Part shown: piece after piece, positions 1 to 9,482 of the stretch
How positions within the stretch are numbered: the first letter of the stretch is position 1
Layout: every line of letters begins with the position of its first letter
Assembly (NCBI RefSeq): GCF_016865255.1
Contig: NZ_CP033381.1
Location: 5,146,001 to 5,210,000, forward strand
Length of the DNA: 64,000 nucleotides
Direction: 5' to 3'
From: Methylomonas sp. LW13
GTDB taxonomy: Bacteria > Pseudomonadota > Gammaproteobacteria > Methylococcales > Methylomonadaceae
Notes under the pieces: model-generated
Databases searched by the model: none
What the model saw: only the letters and a program-made list of their open reading frames with translations
What the model was told of the DNA's origin: nothing
Made by a program: the position numbers and the translations under genes

Positions 1-227
1 CCGGCGCCCGCAATCGACTGCAAGCGTTTCAGGAAACCAGCATCAGTGCCGGCAAAGTACTGCTTGCGGTAACCCCGTTTCTGATTTTTGCCGGTTTGAT
101 CGAAGGCTTTGTCTCTCCCGATCAAGCCTTCAATTTGCCGCAAAGAGCGGTGATCGGCTGCTGCAGCGGCATGATATTCTGGCTGATTCTGTTGTTCGGC
201 GTGCCGGGAAAATCCAGACAGCAGTGA
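1..227 (+). CDS. SpoIIM-like (stage II sporulation protein M family) membrane protein, C-terminal part
   Basis: The frame is open from the window edge and ends at the TGA at 225-227, giving about 74 residues of a C-terminus. It has two hydrophobic stretches, the first being KVLLAVTPFLIFAGLIEGF and the second around residues 55-70 (MIFWLILLFGV). The segment AGLIEGFVSP resembles the conserved EGF-(I/V)-SP stretch of SpoIIM/DUF95 integral membrane proteins, which occur in many non-sporulating bacteria with unknown role. The N-terminus lies outside the window, so only family membership can be proposed. Confidence 0.6.
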   Translation, partial: GARNRLQAFQETSISAGKVLLAVTPFLIFAGLIEGFVSPDQAFNLPQRAVIGCCSGMIFWLILLFGVPGKSRQQ

Positions 228-414
228 CAGTACTTCGCAGCTATTCGGTATAGGCTAATACTGCTTAAGGTATTGCCTTGCCGATAATAGCGATAGCTTG
301 GTTGTCGAAACGATAGGTTGAATTGGAGAGGACGAGGTAGAGGCTTGCTGCTTTTTAAGCTCGGCTAGCGCCAGTCTTGTATTGAAAAGCCCGAGTAATA
401 AGTCTGGCAAAAGT

Positions 415-450
415 GGCGCGGACGGGCCTGTGAGGACGCCGGCCCGCGCC
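415..450 (-). terminator. Probable sodB terminator hairpin
   Basis: Just past the sodB stop on the minus strand, GGCGCGG (444-450) pairs with CCGCGCC (415-421), with an imperfect interior. It is followed on the minus strand by ACTTTTG, a short T-rich run. The stem is strong but the T tract is weak. Confidence 0.45.
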
Positions 451-459
451 TTCTAAAGC

Positions 460-1041
460 TTAAGCTTCGTAGTTGGCGCTGGCAAATTCCCAGTTAACCA
501 AGGCCCAGAACGCTTCCAGGTATTTTGGGCGCAGATTGCGGAAATCGATGTAATAAGCGTGTTCCCAAACATCGCAAGTCAACAACGGCGTTTGGCCGGC
601 GGTCAACGGGCAACCGGCGTTACTGGTGCTAACCAGTTCCAAGCCGCCTTTATCGTTTTTCACCAACCACGCCCAGCCTGAGCCGAAAGTGGTGACCGCG
701 CATTTGGTGAATTCTTCTTTGAATTTCTCGAAAGAACCGAAAGTTCTGTCAATGGCATTTGCCAGACCACCGGTAGGTTCGCCGCCGCCGTTGGGAGACA
801 GGCTGTTCCAATAAAAGGTGTGGTTCCAGATTTGCGCTGCGTTGTTGAATACGCCGCCAGAGGATTTTTTCACGATCTCTTCCAGAGACAAGCCTTCAAA
901 CTCGGTGCCGGGAACCAGATTATTCAGGTTGGTAACATAAGTTTGGTGATGTTTGCCGTAGTGAAATTCGATCGTTTCTGCGGAAATGTGCGGCGCCAAT
1001 GCGTCTTTTGCGTACGGTAATGCAGGTAATTCAAAAGCCAT
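460..1041 (-). CDS. sodB: Superoxide dismutase [Fe]
   Basis: Converts superoxide to oxygen and hydrogen peroxide in the cytoplasm. The 193-residue protein starts [20 protein letters not shown], nearly identical to enterobacterial SodB. The four metal ligands are visible: His27, His74 in WNHTF, and Asp157 and His161 in DVWEHAYY. Length equals the usual Fe-SOD length. The ATG at 1041 is preceded on the minus strand by CTGGAGAATAAAG, a good ribosome site. It is transcribed divergently from the CYTH gene, with a 124-bp AT-rich shared upstream region. The iron (not manganese) assignment rests on overall similarity. Confidence 0.97.
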   Translation of the reverse strand: MAFELPALPYAKDALAPHISAETIEFHYGKHHQTYVTNLNNLVPGTEFEGLSLEEIVKKSSGGVFNNAAQIWNHTFYWNSLSPNGGGEPTGGLANAIDRTFGSFEKFKEEFTKCAVTTFGSGWAWLVKNDKGGLELVSTSNAGCPLTAGQTPLLTCDVWEHAYYIDFRNLRPKYLEAFWALVNWEFASANYEA

Positions 1042-1165
1042 CTTTATTCTCCAGATTGATTGAACAGCAGCAGTGATTAGGCGCGGGCTTACCGCCCAAA
1101 CCTAATTACCCAGCATTATAATAAAGAATTATTGCTTAACACTACCTAATCTAAGGAAAACAACG

Positions 1166-1639
1166 ATGGCACTTGAGGTTGAACATAAGTTTTTGCTGGC
1201 GAACGACGACTGGCGCGGCGAAATCGATCATTCCGTACACTACAAACAGGGCTATTTGAGTAGCAGTCCGCTTAGCTCAGTAAGGGTGCGGATTTCCGAT
1301 AGCCAGGCTTGGCTGAATATCAAGAGCGCCACTATCGGCACCCATCGTCAAGAATTTGAGTATGAAATCCCTTTGCCTGACGCCAACAGTATTCTCGACG
1401 AACTATGCCACAAGCCGTTGGTGGAAAAAACCCGTCATTTTGTTTATCGGGATCGGCACGTTTGGGAAATTGACGAGTTCATGGGCGATAACCAAGGTTT
1501 GATTGTCGCCGAAATCGAATTGTCGACAGTAGGCGAGGCCTTTGTTAAGCCGGACTGGGTCGGCATGGAAGTTACCGACGATATACGCTATTACAACAAT
1601 AATCTCTGCAAGTATCCGTTCAAGGATTGGGATAAATAA
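1166..1639 (+). CDS. CYTH-domain protein (triphosphate tunnel metalloenzyme family)
   Basis: The 157-residue protein starts MALEVEHKFLL, which contains the signature ExExK (Glu4, Glu6, Lys8) of CYTH / triphosphate tunnel enzymes. Alternating charged strands such as VRVRIS, EFEYEIP and IVAEIELS fit the eight-stranded tunnel. Small stand-alone bacterial CYTH proteins hydrolyse inorganic triphosphate or related substrates; the actual substrate cannot be told from sequence. Upstream CTAAGGAAAACAACG supplies a ribosome site. The region 1640-1870 downstream contains no gene that I can support. Confidence 0.85.
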   Translation: MALEVEHKFLLANDDWRGEIDHSVHYKQGYLSSSPLSSVRVRISDSQAWLNIKSATIGTHRQEFEYEIPLPDANSILDELCHKPLVEKTRHFVYRDRHVWEIDEFMGDNQGLIVAEIELSTVGEAFVKPDWVGMEVTDDIRYYNNNLCKYPFKDWDK

Positions 1640-1870
1640 GCGGCAACAAGCCAGATAGGCGATAAAAGTTGCCGTTTTCCGAGGTTTGCGGCGCTTGTTG
1701 CAAAACTGGGACAAGATATTCGCAGAATCGCTACAGCGCTACAAATGCATACCTAGCCTGCCTCACTAAAGCCTGGCGCTTAGCGAATTTTTGCGATAGG
1801 TAATACTTTGTTAAAACAATAATTTAAAGGACGTATTGAAATCCAAAATGCAATGCTCTATATTGAATGT

Positions 1871-2560
1871 ATGAGCAAAGCTACTTTTGTTGTTTTATTG
1901 ATACTTTTTGCCGGTCCGCTGCATGCATCGGAGCTGGCGACCGCTATTGCCCGTTTGGAAAGCGAGTGGGCCAACGTTTATTATCAAAGCGACGAAACCC
2001 GGCAAAGACAAACTTATCCGCAATTACTGGAAACAGCCGCGGAATTAACCAAACGCTACCCGAATGCCGCCGAGCCGAAAATCTGGCAAGCGACGATTAT
2101 CGCCACCAATGCGGCGTTTCAATCTTCGTTGAGCGCCTTGTCCAGCCTGCAAACCGCCAAGACACTGTTGGAAGAAGCCATCGCCCAAAATCCCAATGCG
2201 CTGGATGGCGCGGCCTATGTCACGCTGGGCACACTGTATTACATGGTGCCTGGCTGGCCGGTATCTTTTGGGGATAATCAGCTTGCGGAGCAAATGTTGA
2301 AAGCCAGCTTGAAAATCAACCCCAACGGTATCGACGCCAATTACTTCTACGCCGATTATTTGCTGCAACAGGATCGCAGCGCGGAAGCTGAGGAATATTT
2401 GCACAAGGCCGTCCAGGCCCCGCTGCGCAAACAGCAAGTATTTGCCGATACCCAGTTGCAAAACGAAGCCAAAATGGCGCTCGCACACACCCAGCAACGT
2501 AAATCCAACGCCGGCAAAAATAAATTTCAATCGTTGTTCACTTCCGCGACAGCCGACTAA
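1871..2560 (+). CDS. TPR protein with signal peptide, TatT-like
   Basis: Encodes about 229 residues if translated from the ATG at 1871. That start leaves a clean signal peptide (MSKATFVVLLILFAGPLHA, cut before SELA); an in-frame ATG at 1853 would add six residues. The mature part is helical with TPR-like pairs, for example residues around LLEEAIAQNPNALDGAAYVTLG and MLKASLKINPNG. The layout resembles the TatT (TRAP-associated extracytoplasmic) TPR family and related periplasmic proteins. It lies 69 bp upstream of the large sensor gene on the same strand and may be co-transcribed. Function is otherwise unknown. Confidence 0.7.
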   Translation: MSKATFVVLLILFAGPLHASELATAIARLESEWANVYYQSDETRQRQTYPQLLETAAELTKRYPNAAEPKIWQATIIATNAAFQSSLSALSSLQTAKTLLEEAIAQNPNALDGAAYVTLGTLYYMVPGWPVSFGDNQLAEQMLKASLKINPNGIDANYFYADYLLQQDRSAEAEEYLHKAVQAPLRKQQVFADTQLQNEAKMALAHTQQRKSNAGKNKFQSLFTSATAD

Positions 2561-2629
2561 ATACGCCTGGCCCGTTTGCCTTTGGCTGTAGAATAACCCT
2601 ACTTTCAAAACAGGCCACGACTGGCATTT

Positions 2630-5600
2630 ATGAAAAAAACCATTTTCGGACTGTCCGCGGTATTTTTTTTACTGTTTTGTACGTCCAGCGCCGCCGGCAC
2701 ACCCGCAGCAAACCGGCCGCTGGAACCAGTAGCGCTGCAATTGAAATGGTTTCACCAGTTCCAATTTGCCGGTTATTACGCGGCTATCGAGCAAGGCTAT
2801 TATGCCGAGGAAGGCTTGCAGGTAGAGATACGTGAGCGCAATCCTGACCAGGACTACGTAGAACAGGTCGCATCCGGGGGAGCCGAATACGGCATCGGCG
2901 ATTCCGGCATCATTGCCCAGTATGCCAACGGCAAGCCCATCGCGGCTCTAGCCGCCCTATTTCAGCACGATGCGCTGGTGCTGTTCAGCAAACAAGCTTC
3001 CGGCATCGTCAGCCCTTATGAAATGGCCGGCAAGCGCATCATGTACGATGTGGTCGGCGAGAATAATGCCCAGATTCGCGCCTTACTCGCCGAAGCCAAT
3101 CTAAACGAAAGCCGCTATCAAAAAGTTGCCGAGACCTTTAACAACGCCGACTTTATTGCGGATAAAGTCGATGTGATGTCCGGCTATATCACCGACCAGC
3201 CATTCAGCTTTCGCGCCGCCGGCATCAAATTCAATATTATCAATCCGCAAAATTACGGTATCGACTTTTACGGCGACTTGCTTTTCACCAGCCGCAACGA
3301 ACTAAAGCAACATCCCGGCCGCGCCGAGCGCTTCCTCCGGGCCAGCCTGAAAGGCTGGGAATATGCGCTGTCTCACCCCGATGTACTGATCGATCTGATC
3401 CAGCACAAATACCCAAGCAAACTTAGTCCGGAACAACTGCGCTACGAAGCCGAGGAAACCCGTAAGCTGATCATGCCGGACTACATCCCGCTGGGCCAGA
3501 TAGAAGCTACCCGCTTACGCCGGGTAGCCGACATTTATGCCAACCTGAAATTAGCGCGTCCTTTAAGCGACGGCCAACTCAATGAGTTTGTCTATGGCAA
3601 CAAACAATCCGCCGATTTGCCATTGAACGACGCGGAACGGCAGTGGCTGGCCGAGCATCCAGAAATTCGGGTGGGCATAGACAGGAATTTTCCGCCATAC
3701 GAATGGCTGGATGCCGCCGGCATGCATCAAGGCATGATTGCCGAACATCTCAAGCTAATCGAACAGAAACTGGGGGTTAAGTTCGTCCTGATCATGGACA
3801 AATCCTGGCAGGAAGTGCTGGACATGGCCAAACGCGGCGAACTGGACATGCTCGCCGGGGTGACCAAAACCCCGGATCGCGAGCAATATTTAAGCTTTAC
3901 CCAGCCTTATATCAGCACGCCGACGGTGATCATCGGCGACAAAAGCAGTGCTTATATCGATTCCCTGCCACTACTGACGGGGAGACGGGTCGCTATCGAA
4001 CAAGGGTATTTTGTGCAGGAATTGCTGAGCAGAGACTACCCAGGAATACAGTTGCTGACAGCCCCCTCGGTGCAAGAAGCGCTGAATCTGCTGGCCGAAG
4101 GCAAGGTGGATGCTTATATCGGCGATGCGGCTTCGGCTAGTTATGTGATCAAACAACAAGGCTTATTGAATCTGCATATTGCCGGCCAACCTGGCTACGT
4201 CAACGAAACCCGGATGGCCGCACTCACATCTCAGCCGCACTTGCGGTCGCTACTGGAGAAAGCTCTGTCCAGTATCAGCCAAGCCGAACATGACGCCATT
4301 ATTAACCGCTGGATGGCTTTGAAGGTCGAGCAAGGCATTCAACTGGACGCGCTATTGAGATCCGCCGCCGTTGCGCTGCTGGCCCTGTTGTTTTTCGTCT
4401 ATTGGGTGTTCAGGCTGCGTAAGGAAATCAAGGCTCGCAAACGTAGCGAGGCCGACCTGGCGCGGCTTTACACCAATATGTCGCTGGGCTTTGCGCTACA
4501 TCAGGTAATACGCGACGACAGCGGCAAAATCGTCGATTATCGCTATCTGGATATCAACCCGGCCTTTGAAAAAATGACCGGCATTGCCCGCGAGAACTGG
4601 ATAGGCAAAACCGTGAAGCAGGTTTTGCCGAATACCGAGGGAGCCTGGATCGCCAGTTTTGACGGGCTGGATACCAGTGGCGAGCCGCAACATTTTGAAA
4701 ACTGTGTGACCGATCTGGGCCGCTGGTATGCCATCGATAGCTATAAAGCCGGCCCCGACCGTTTCGTCGTGTTAGTCCAGGATATTACCGAGCGCAAACA
4801 GACCGAACTGGCACTAAAAGAGAGCGAAGAACGCTTTCGGATCAGCCAAATCTATGGCGGCGTCGGTATTTGGGAAGCAGATTTGTTGAAAAACCGCCAG
4901 TTCTGGTCGGAAATCGTCACAACTGAATTGGGTTTTCCGCATAAGCCACTCAATACCTGGAATGATTTCCTGGAAGTGGTTTGTCCGGAGGATAGGCCTT
5001 TAATTTTGGAAGCGACCCGCGAGCACCTTGAACGCGGCGCCAATTACGATGTGGAGTACCGCATCCAAACCCCTAACGGCGAAAAGCGCTGGATGCGCTC
5101 GGTGGGCCAGGTCGAGCGCGACGGTAACGGCAAACCGGTGCGGATGCGCGGGATTGTCCATGATGTTAGTAAACGCAAAGCGGCCGAGGAAAAACTGCGG
5201 CTGTCGGCGCGGGTCTTTTCGGACGCCCACGAAGGCATCATCATTACCGACCTCAACGCCTGTATCATCGATGTCAACGCCGCCTTCACGGACATCACCG
5301 GCTACAGCCGCGAGGAAGCATTGGGACAAAATCCCAGCTTTCTGAAATCCGGCCGGCAAGCGCCGGAGTTTTACGAAGCCATGTGGGCGATCATAAACCA
5401 GACAGGGCATTGGCAAGGCGAAGTCTGGAATCGGCGGAAAAATGGGGATTTGTATGCCGAACTGTTAACGGTTTCGGCTTTGCGCGATGACACCGGCAAT
5501 ATCATCAATTATCTGGGCTTGTTCTCGGACATCACCGAGAGTAAACAGCAGCAGCAGGCGCTGGAAGTGCTGGCGCATTTCGACCCGCTTACCCAATTGC

Positions 5601-7264
5601 CCAATCGCGCCCTATTTGCCGACCGCTTTGCCCAGGCTATCGCCCACAGCAAACGCGCCGAATCGCTGTTGGCGGTGTGTTATCTGGATTTGGACGGATT
5701 CAAGCAGGTTAACGATAACTTCGGCCACGAAACCGGCGACCAGTTATTGGTGGAAGTCGCCAAACGCATCAAGTTAAAGCTGCGCGAAGGCGATACGGTT
5801 TGCCGGCTGGGCGGCGACGAATTTGCGTTGTTATTTGAAAACTTGCAATCGGTGCAGCAATGCGAGGATGCCTTGACCCGCATTCATCAGGCCATGGCCG
5901 AACCGTTCGAGTTAGAAAACCGCCATGTGCGGATTGCCGCCAGTAGCGGCGTGACCATCTATCCGCTGGATTTGGAAGATCCGGATATTCTATTGCGCCA
6001 CGCCGACCAAGCCATGTATCAGGCCAAATTGGATGGCCGCAACCGCTATCGGATTTACGATCATTTGCCGGGACAATCGAGCAGCATCAATCATCGCCCC
6101 AGCCGTTTGGAGCAAGCCTTGGCCGAAGTCGGCCAAGCGCTGATGGATAACCAGTTTTGCATGTACTACCAGCCCAGAGTCAATATCAAAACCGGCGAAG
6201 TGGTCGGCGCGGAAGCGCTGATCCGTTGGCATCATCCGCAACGCGGCGTATTGCCGCCGGCCGAATTTCTGCCCATAGTCGAAAACACTACCTTGGAAAT
6301 TGACCTGAGCAACTGGGTGCTACGGCAAGCCTTTAAACAATTGCAGGTCTGGCACGATCTCGGCCTGAATCTACAAGTGAGCGTGAATATTTCCCCGCGC
6401 CATCTGCAATGGCCGGATTTCATCAAAACCCTGGAAACTTTACTAACGGAATACCCGCAAATTCCTTCCTGGCAATTGGAATTAGAAGTATTGGAGAGTA
6501 GCGTACTGGAGGATTTGATCTCGGTTGGGGAGACGCTGAAACAATGCTTTCACGACCTGGGCGTACCCTGTGCGCTCGACGATTTCGGCACCGGTTATTC
6601 GTCGCTGGCGCATTTGCGGCATTTGACCATCAATACGGTAAAGATCGATCAGAGTTTTGTCCGCAACATGATAGACGACCCGGATGACATGGCCATCGTC
6701 GAAAGTGTGATTGCGCTGGCTAAAGCCTTCAAACGCGAAGCGGTTGCCGAAGGCGTGGAAGATATAGAACACGGGATTTTTCTGATCGATTTAGGCTGCA
6801 GCATCGCCCAAGGTTCCGCCATCGCCGAAGCGATGCCGGCCGACGCGCTGTTGACTTGGGTCAACAGCTATCGCAACCCTCAGGCCTGGACCGATTGCGC
6901 CAGACTTTCGCTGACTAATTGGCAAAACCAATTGGAATTACTGAAACTTCAGCAGCAGTATTGGTTGCGCCGTCTGGAACAATGTCTGCATCCCCCAACC
7001 GGCAGCAGTCCGCGCTGGCCTATCCTGAACTCGAAAAAATCGCATCTGGGTAGATGGCTGGAACGGCTCAAACACGAACGCGGCATTGATGCGCGCTTAC
7101 TGGAACAACTGGAGCGGGCCCAAGCCCGGCAACAAATCCTAGCGGAACAACTCCAACGTCATCGGCTGGACGGCAGAAACGGCGACAGCGCAGATTTCAG
7201 CCAATTACGCGAAGTCAATCTGCAAATAGTGCAGCTACTGGAGCGCCTAGAACCCGCGGCTTAA
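2630..7264 (+). CDS. Membrane sensor diguanylate cyclase/phosphodiesterase: NMT1 + SBP_bac_3 + PAS x3 + GGDEF + EAL
   Basis: A 1544-residue c-di-GMP enzyme. Order: signal peptide (1-24), NMT1/THI5-like binding domain (about 35-310), type-3 solute-binding domain (about 340-563), one membrane helix (about 576-597), three PAS domains (about 607-720, 730-850, 857-973), GGDEF and EAL. The cyclase motif GGDEF is intact at 1061-1065 with an RxxD inhibitory site (REGD) five residues before it. The EAL motif is intact at 1195-1197, with DDFGTGYSSL further on. So both activities are possible. The two binding domains suggest sensing of small periplasmic ligands. About 135 helical residues follow EAL; HLGRWLE there recalls a CZB zinc-binding domain, but the expected Cys is absent. 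Confidence 0.93.
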   Translation: MKKTIFGLSAVFFLLFCTSSAAGTPAANRPLEPVALQLKWFHQFQFAGYYAAIEQGYYAEEGLQVEIRERNPDQDYVEQVASGGAEYGIGDSGIIAQYANGKPIAALAALFQHDALVLFSKQASGIVSPYEMAGKRIMYDVVGENNAQIRALLAEANLNESRYQKVAETFNNADFIADKVDVMSGYITDQPFSFRAAGIKFNIINPQNYGIDFYGDLLFTSRNELKQHPGRAERFLRASLKGWEYALSHPDVLIDLIQHKYPSKLSPEQLRYEAEETRKLIMPDYIPLGQIEATRLRRVADIYANLKLARPLSDGQLNEFVYGNKQSADLPLNDAERQWLAEHPEIRVGIDRNFPPYEWLDAAGMHQGMIAEHLKLIEQKLGVKFVLIMDKSWQEVLDMAKRGELDMLAGVTKTPDREQYLSFTQPYISTPTVIIGDKSSAYIDSLPLLTGRRVAIEQGYFVQELLSRDYPGIQLLTAPSVQEALNLLAEGKVDAYIGDAASASYVIKQQGLLNLHIAGQPGYVNETRMAALTSQPHLRSLLEKALSSISQAEHDAIINRWMALKVEQGIQLDALLRSAAVALLALLFFVYWVFRLRKEIKARKRSEADLARLYTNMSLGFALHQVIRDDSGKIVDYRYLDINPAFEKMTGIARENWIGKTVKQVLPNTEGAWIASFDGLDTSGEPQHFENCVTDLGRWYAIDSYKAGPDRFVVLVQDITERKQTELALKESEERFRISQIYGGVGIWEADLLKNRQFWSEIVTTELGFPHKPLNTWNDFLEVVCPEDRPLILEATREHLERGANYDVEYRIQTPNGEKRWMRSVGQVERDGNGKPVRMRGIVHDVSKRKAAEEKLRLSARVFSDAHEGIIITDLNACIIDVNAAFTDITGYSREEALGQNPSFLKSGRQAPEFYEAMWAIINQTGHWQGEVWNRRKNGDLYAELLTVSALRDDTGNIINYLGLFSDITESKQQQQALEVLAHFDPLTQLPNRALFADRFAQAIAHSKRAESLLAVCYLDLDGFKQVNDNFGHETGDQLLVEVAKRIKLKLREGDTVCRLGGDEFALLFENLQSVQQCEDALTRIHQAMAEPFELENRHVRIAASSGVTIYPLDLEDPDILLRHADQAMYQAKLDGRNRYRIYDHLPGQSSSINHRPSRLEQALAEVGQALMDNQFCMYYQPRVNIKTGEVVGAEALIRWHHPQRGVLPPAEFLPIVENTTLEIDLSNWVLRQAFKQLQVWHDLGLNLQVSVNISPRHLQWPDFIKTLETLLTEYPQIPSWQLELEVLESSVLEDLISVGETLKQCFHDLGVPCALDDFGTGYSSLAHLRHLTINTVKIDQSFVRNMIDDPDDMAIVESVIALAKAFKREAVAEGVEDIEHGIFLIDLGCSIAQGSAIAEAMPADALLTWVNSYRNPQAWTDCARLSLTNWQNQLELLKLQQQYWLRRLEQCLHPPTGSSPRWPILNSKKSHLGRWLERLKHERGIDARLLEQLERAQARQQILAEQLQRHRLDGRNGDSADFSQLREVNLQIVQLLERLEPAA

Positions 7265-7407
7265 GCCTGTTCTGATCACCCCCAGCAAGCTGCCGATACA
7301 ACGCCAGGCGGATTTTGAACCCGTTAGACCAGCCACAATCCGCCTGACGAAACAAACACTTGACGGGCCACCTCCACATGCTTAAGGGCAAAGCCACAAG
7401 GCTTGCG

Positions 7408-7860
7408 CGAATCGCTTATTAGCCTGCACACGAGGCTTTCAGGTTTGGGGTTGCGCCCATTTGGTTTAGCCGAATCGCTTTTTACCTGGCCCGCAACGTT
7501 ATCGTGGCTTGCGGTTAAAGCAATTTGCTATCGGCGAACACTGTTTCTGCTTACGCGCTTGCCCAGACAGCTTTGCGATTGAAGCAATTTGCCTTGCACG
7601 AACGGCTAAATGGCTTGCGCGCAAGGTTGAGTAGGCTTGGGTTTGAACCAAATTGGCGAAGCCGAATAGCTTTTTGCCTCGCGCGCAAAGTTATATTGGC
7701 TGGCAATTAATGCGATTTGCTATGGGCGAGAACGGTATTTGCTTGCGCGCTTGCTTGAGCCAGTTTGCGATTGCAGCTATTCGCCTTGCGAGCATAGCAT
7801 TTTGGCTTGCCGCCATTCCACATTGCTTATCGGTTAAGGCTAAAAGGCATTCGGGAAGGG
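7408..7860. repeat. Degenerate tandem repeat with 192-bp higher-order period
   Basis: Units begin with variants of CGAATCGCTT or CAATTTGCTA at about 7408, 7471, 7521, 7585, 7663, 7713 and 7777, spaced 63, 50, 64, 78, 50 and 64 bp. The block 50+64+78 repeats, so positions 192 bp apart match well: AGCCGAATCGCTTTTT at 7468 and AGCCGAATAGCTTTTT at 7660; ATTTGCTA at 7523 and 7715. Short open frames here have no recognisable product. The whole stretch 7265-7952 appears to hold no gene. Confidence 0.75.
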
Positions 7861-7952
7861 CAAAAAGCCTGGCGTGAGTAGCGTTAAAGCTCAGCGGTAT
7901 AGCACTGCGGTCGGCCGTCCCCCGCGGCCGGTTGCAAACTCCACCGTCAAGC

Positions 7953-8423
7953 TTAGCCGGCGGTTGGTTCGACTTTGCTCTTGGCGCCGCGATTGAAGCG
8001 CACCGCCATCGCTTGCCGTAGCGTTTCCAAAGCCGCGCCTTTGCCGGCGATTTTTAAAGAAGCGTAGGCGTCCAGGCAAAAGCTATAAATATCGCTGCCC
8101 AGCGCCATGTCGGTATCGTCGCCGCGCACCTGCAAATCCCGCAGCCGATGCAAGCGCGGCCGGAGTTGATCCAGACTGGTCATGTCGGCTTGCGCCTCAG
8201 GCATGTTCAGATTGGGCGGAATCGCCTGAGCATTTTGAGCCGCCAGCAGCATAGTCTGCCGGCAGAACGCTTCAGTCTTATCGCCCATCTTCAAAATATT
8301 GCGGCGCTGGTCGGGCGACAGCGATGCAAAGCCGGCGAAATGGGTTTCCAGGGTATTCAAAGCCGCGTCGATCTCCGCCAGCGCGGCGTCAGTGAACGTT
8401 AAAGATAATAAGTTCTGACTCAT
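7953..8423 (-). CDS. Hypothetical protein
   Basis: Encodes 156 residues, mainly helical and soluble, with no signal peptide or membrane segment. I do not recognise a family. The start is supported by TAGGAGATTAAG directly before the ATG. The C-terminal AVRFNRGAKSKVEPTAG is basic and probably disordered. It stands alone between the tandem repeat and the truncated lipase gene, so the context gives no role. Confidence 0.7.
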   Translation of the reverse strand: MSQNLLSLTFTDAALAEIDAALNTLETHFAGFASLSPDQRRNILKMGDKTEAFCRQTMLLAAQNAQAIPPNLNMPEAQADMTSLDQLRPRLHRLRDLQVRGDDTDMALGSDIYSFCLDAYASLKIAGKGAALETLRQAMAVRFNRGAKSKVEPTAG

Positions 8424-8672
8424 CTTAATCTCCTACATGGTTGCCGAATACGCGAACCGGCAAAACCAGTCCGCAGAGAAAAAGCGTAGGCTATTTTTCT
8501 AAAAAGGAGTGATTTTATATGTTAGATACGGGTGTTTTTATTTGGTAAGGTGCGTAGTCTGGATGAAGCGGAATCCGATTGAACTGCAAATTTCCATGGA
8601 TTACTTTGATCCTGTCTGACCGGCCGCCCTCAGAAGGGGAAAGCACAAAGCAGCCATAAGCGCTGGACGAAT

Positions 8673-9482
8673 TCAAGAGTGCCAATCGCAAATGCCTACA
8701 AAGGCAAGCGTAGGGTGTGGAGAGTTTACGAACCGCCACACATCGCGACCGATGCGCTTCACGCTGTTCAGCACATCTTGTATGCCATTGTCAGCGGCGG
8801 TAAGCGCTCTGGCGTACAAATCGGCCCTTAATCCGATTTTCTCGGCCAGCACGGCATTGTCAGGATGGCCGTCTTGCCACAGTTGATCGAAAGTCTGTAT
8901 AACTTGGCTGAGACTCGCGCCATTGTTTAAGCCCCCTGTGCCTGCGGAGTTGAACAGATAGGCATGGTCGATTGTAATCGGCAAATTTCGTTCCTGGACC
9001 AGCATCGTAAACGCGGTGGCCAAGTGGCCGCCCAACGAATAGCCGGTGAGGGTGACATGCGCACCGGCAGGCAAATTTAAGCCTTGAAACCATTTCATCA
9101 TGTCGCTGATCTGACCGAAGGCCCAGCCGTAATCGCTGATCGAGTTGTTGGTGCCGAAGCTGTCGCGAATGTTGTCGTCGACGAATTCGGTGCTGCGGAA
9201 GGAGATGACGTATTCGCCGTCCGTACTTTTGAACAGCGTGCCGCTGAAGCCAGTGTCGGTGTTGGCTTGTTGGGCGAGGACTGTCCAATCGGCTTTGAAA
9301 GCCTCTATTTCGGTTGTGGTGAGTTTGCTGGTGTGGGTGTTGCCGTTTATCAAGGCCTTCTCGTATTCGCCTTGAGGCATGCCCGGAGTTAAGAGGTTGC
9401 CGAATTCGTCGGTCAGAAATGCCTCCGCTACCACCTGCAGTCGCATGTATTTCAAATAGCTTGTGATTGGCGATTCAATCAT
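8673..9482 (-). CDS. Lipase class 3-like alpha/beta hydrolase domain, probably truncated
   Basis: A 269-residue protein. The nucleophile elbow GYSLGGHLAT (GxSxG) and the upstream strand GEYVISFRSTEF match the lipase/Mbeg1-like domain found at the N-terminus of very large calcium-binding RTX-type exoproteins, where the segment GYSLGGHLATAF is typical. Here the chain stops soon after the hydrolase domain with an unrelated-looking tail (SPHPTLAFVGICDWHS), and no glycine-rich repeat follows. I read it as a shortened or decaying copy. The start overlaps the stop of the upstream membrane-protein gene by 8 bp, so the two are probably co-translated. Confidence 0.65.
   Translation of the reverse strand: MIESPITSYLKYMRLQVVAEAFLTDEFGNLLTPGMPQGEYEKALINGNTHTSKLTTTEIEAFKADWTVLAQQANTDTGFSGTLFKSTDGEYVISFRSTEFVDDNIRDSFGTNNSISDYGWAFGQISDMMKWFQGLNLPAGAHVTLTGYSLGGHLATAFTMLVQERNLPITIDHAYLFNSAGTGGLNNGASLSQVIQTFDQLWQDGHPDNAVLAEKIGLRADLYARALTAADNGIQDVLNSVKRIGRDVWRFVNSPHPTLAFVGICDWHS

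Noticed and set aside
7408-7860. CRISPR array
   Set aside because: Units are degenerate, unequal in spacing and lack constant repeats with unique spacers; no cas gene is near.
7525-7877. Two overlapping plus-strand open frames of 61-74 codons
   Set aside because: They fall within the tandem repeat, lack ribosome sites and differ only by frame.
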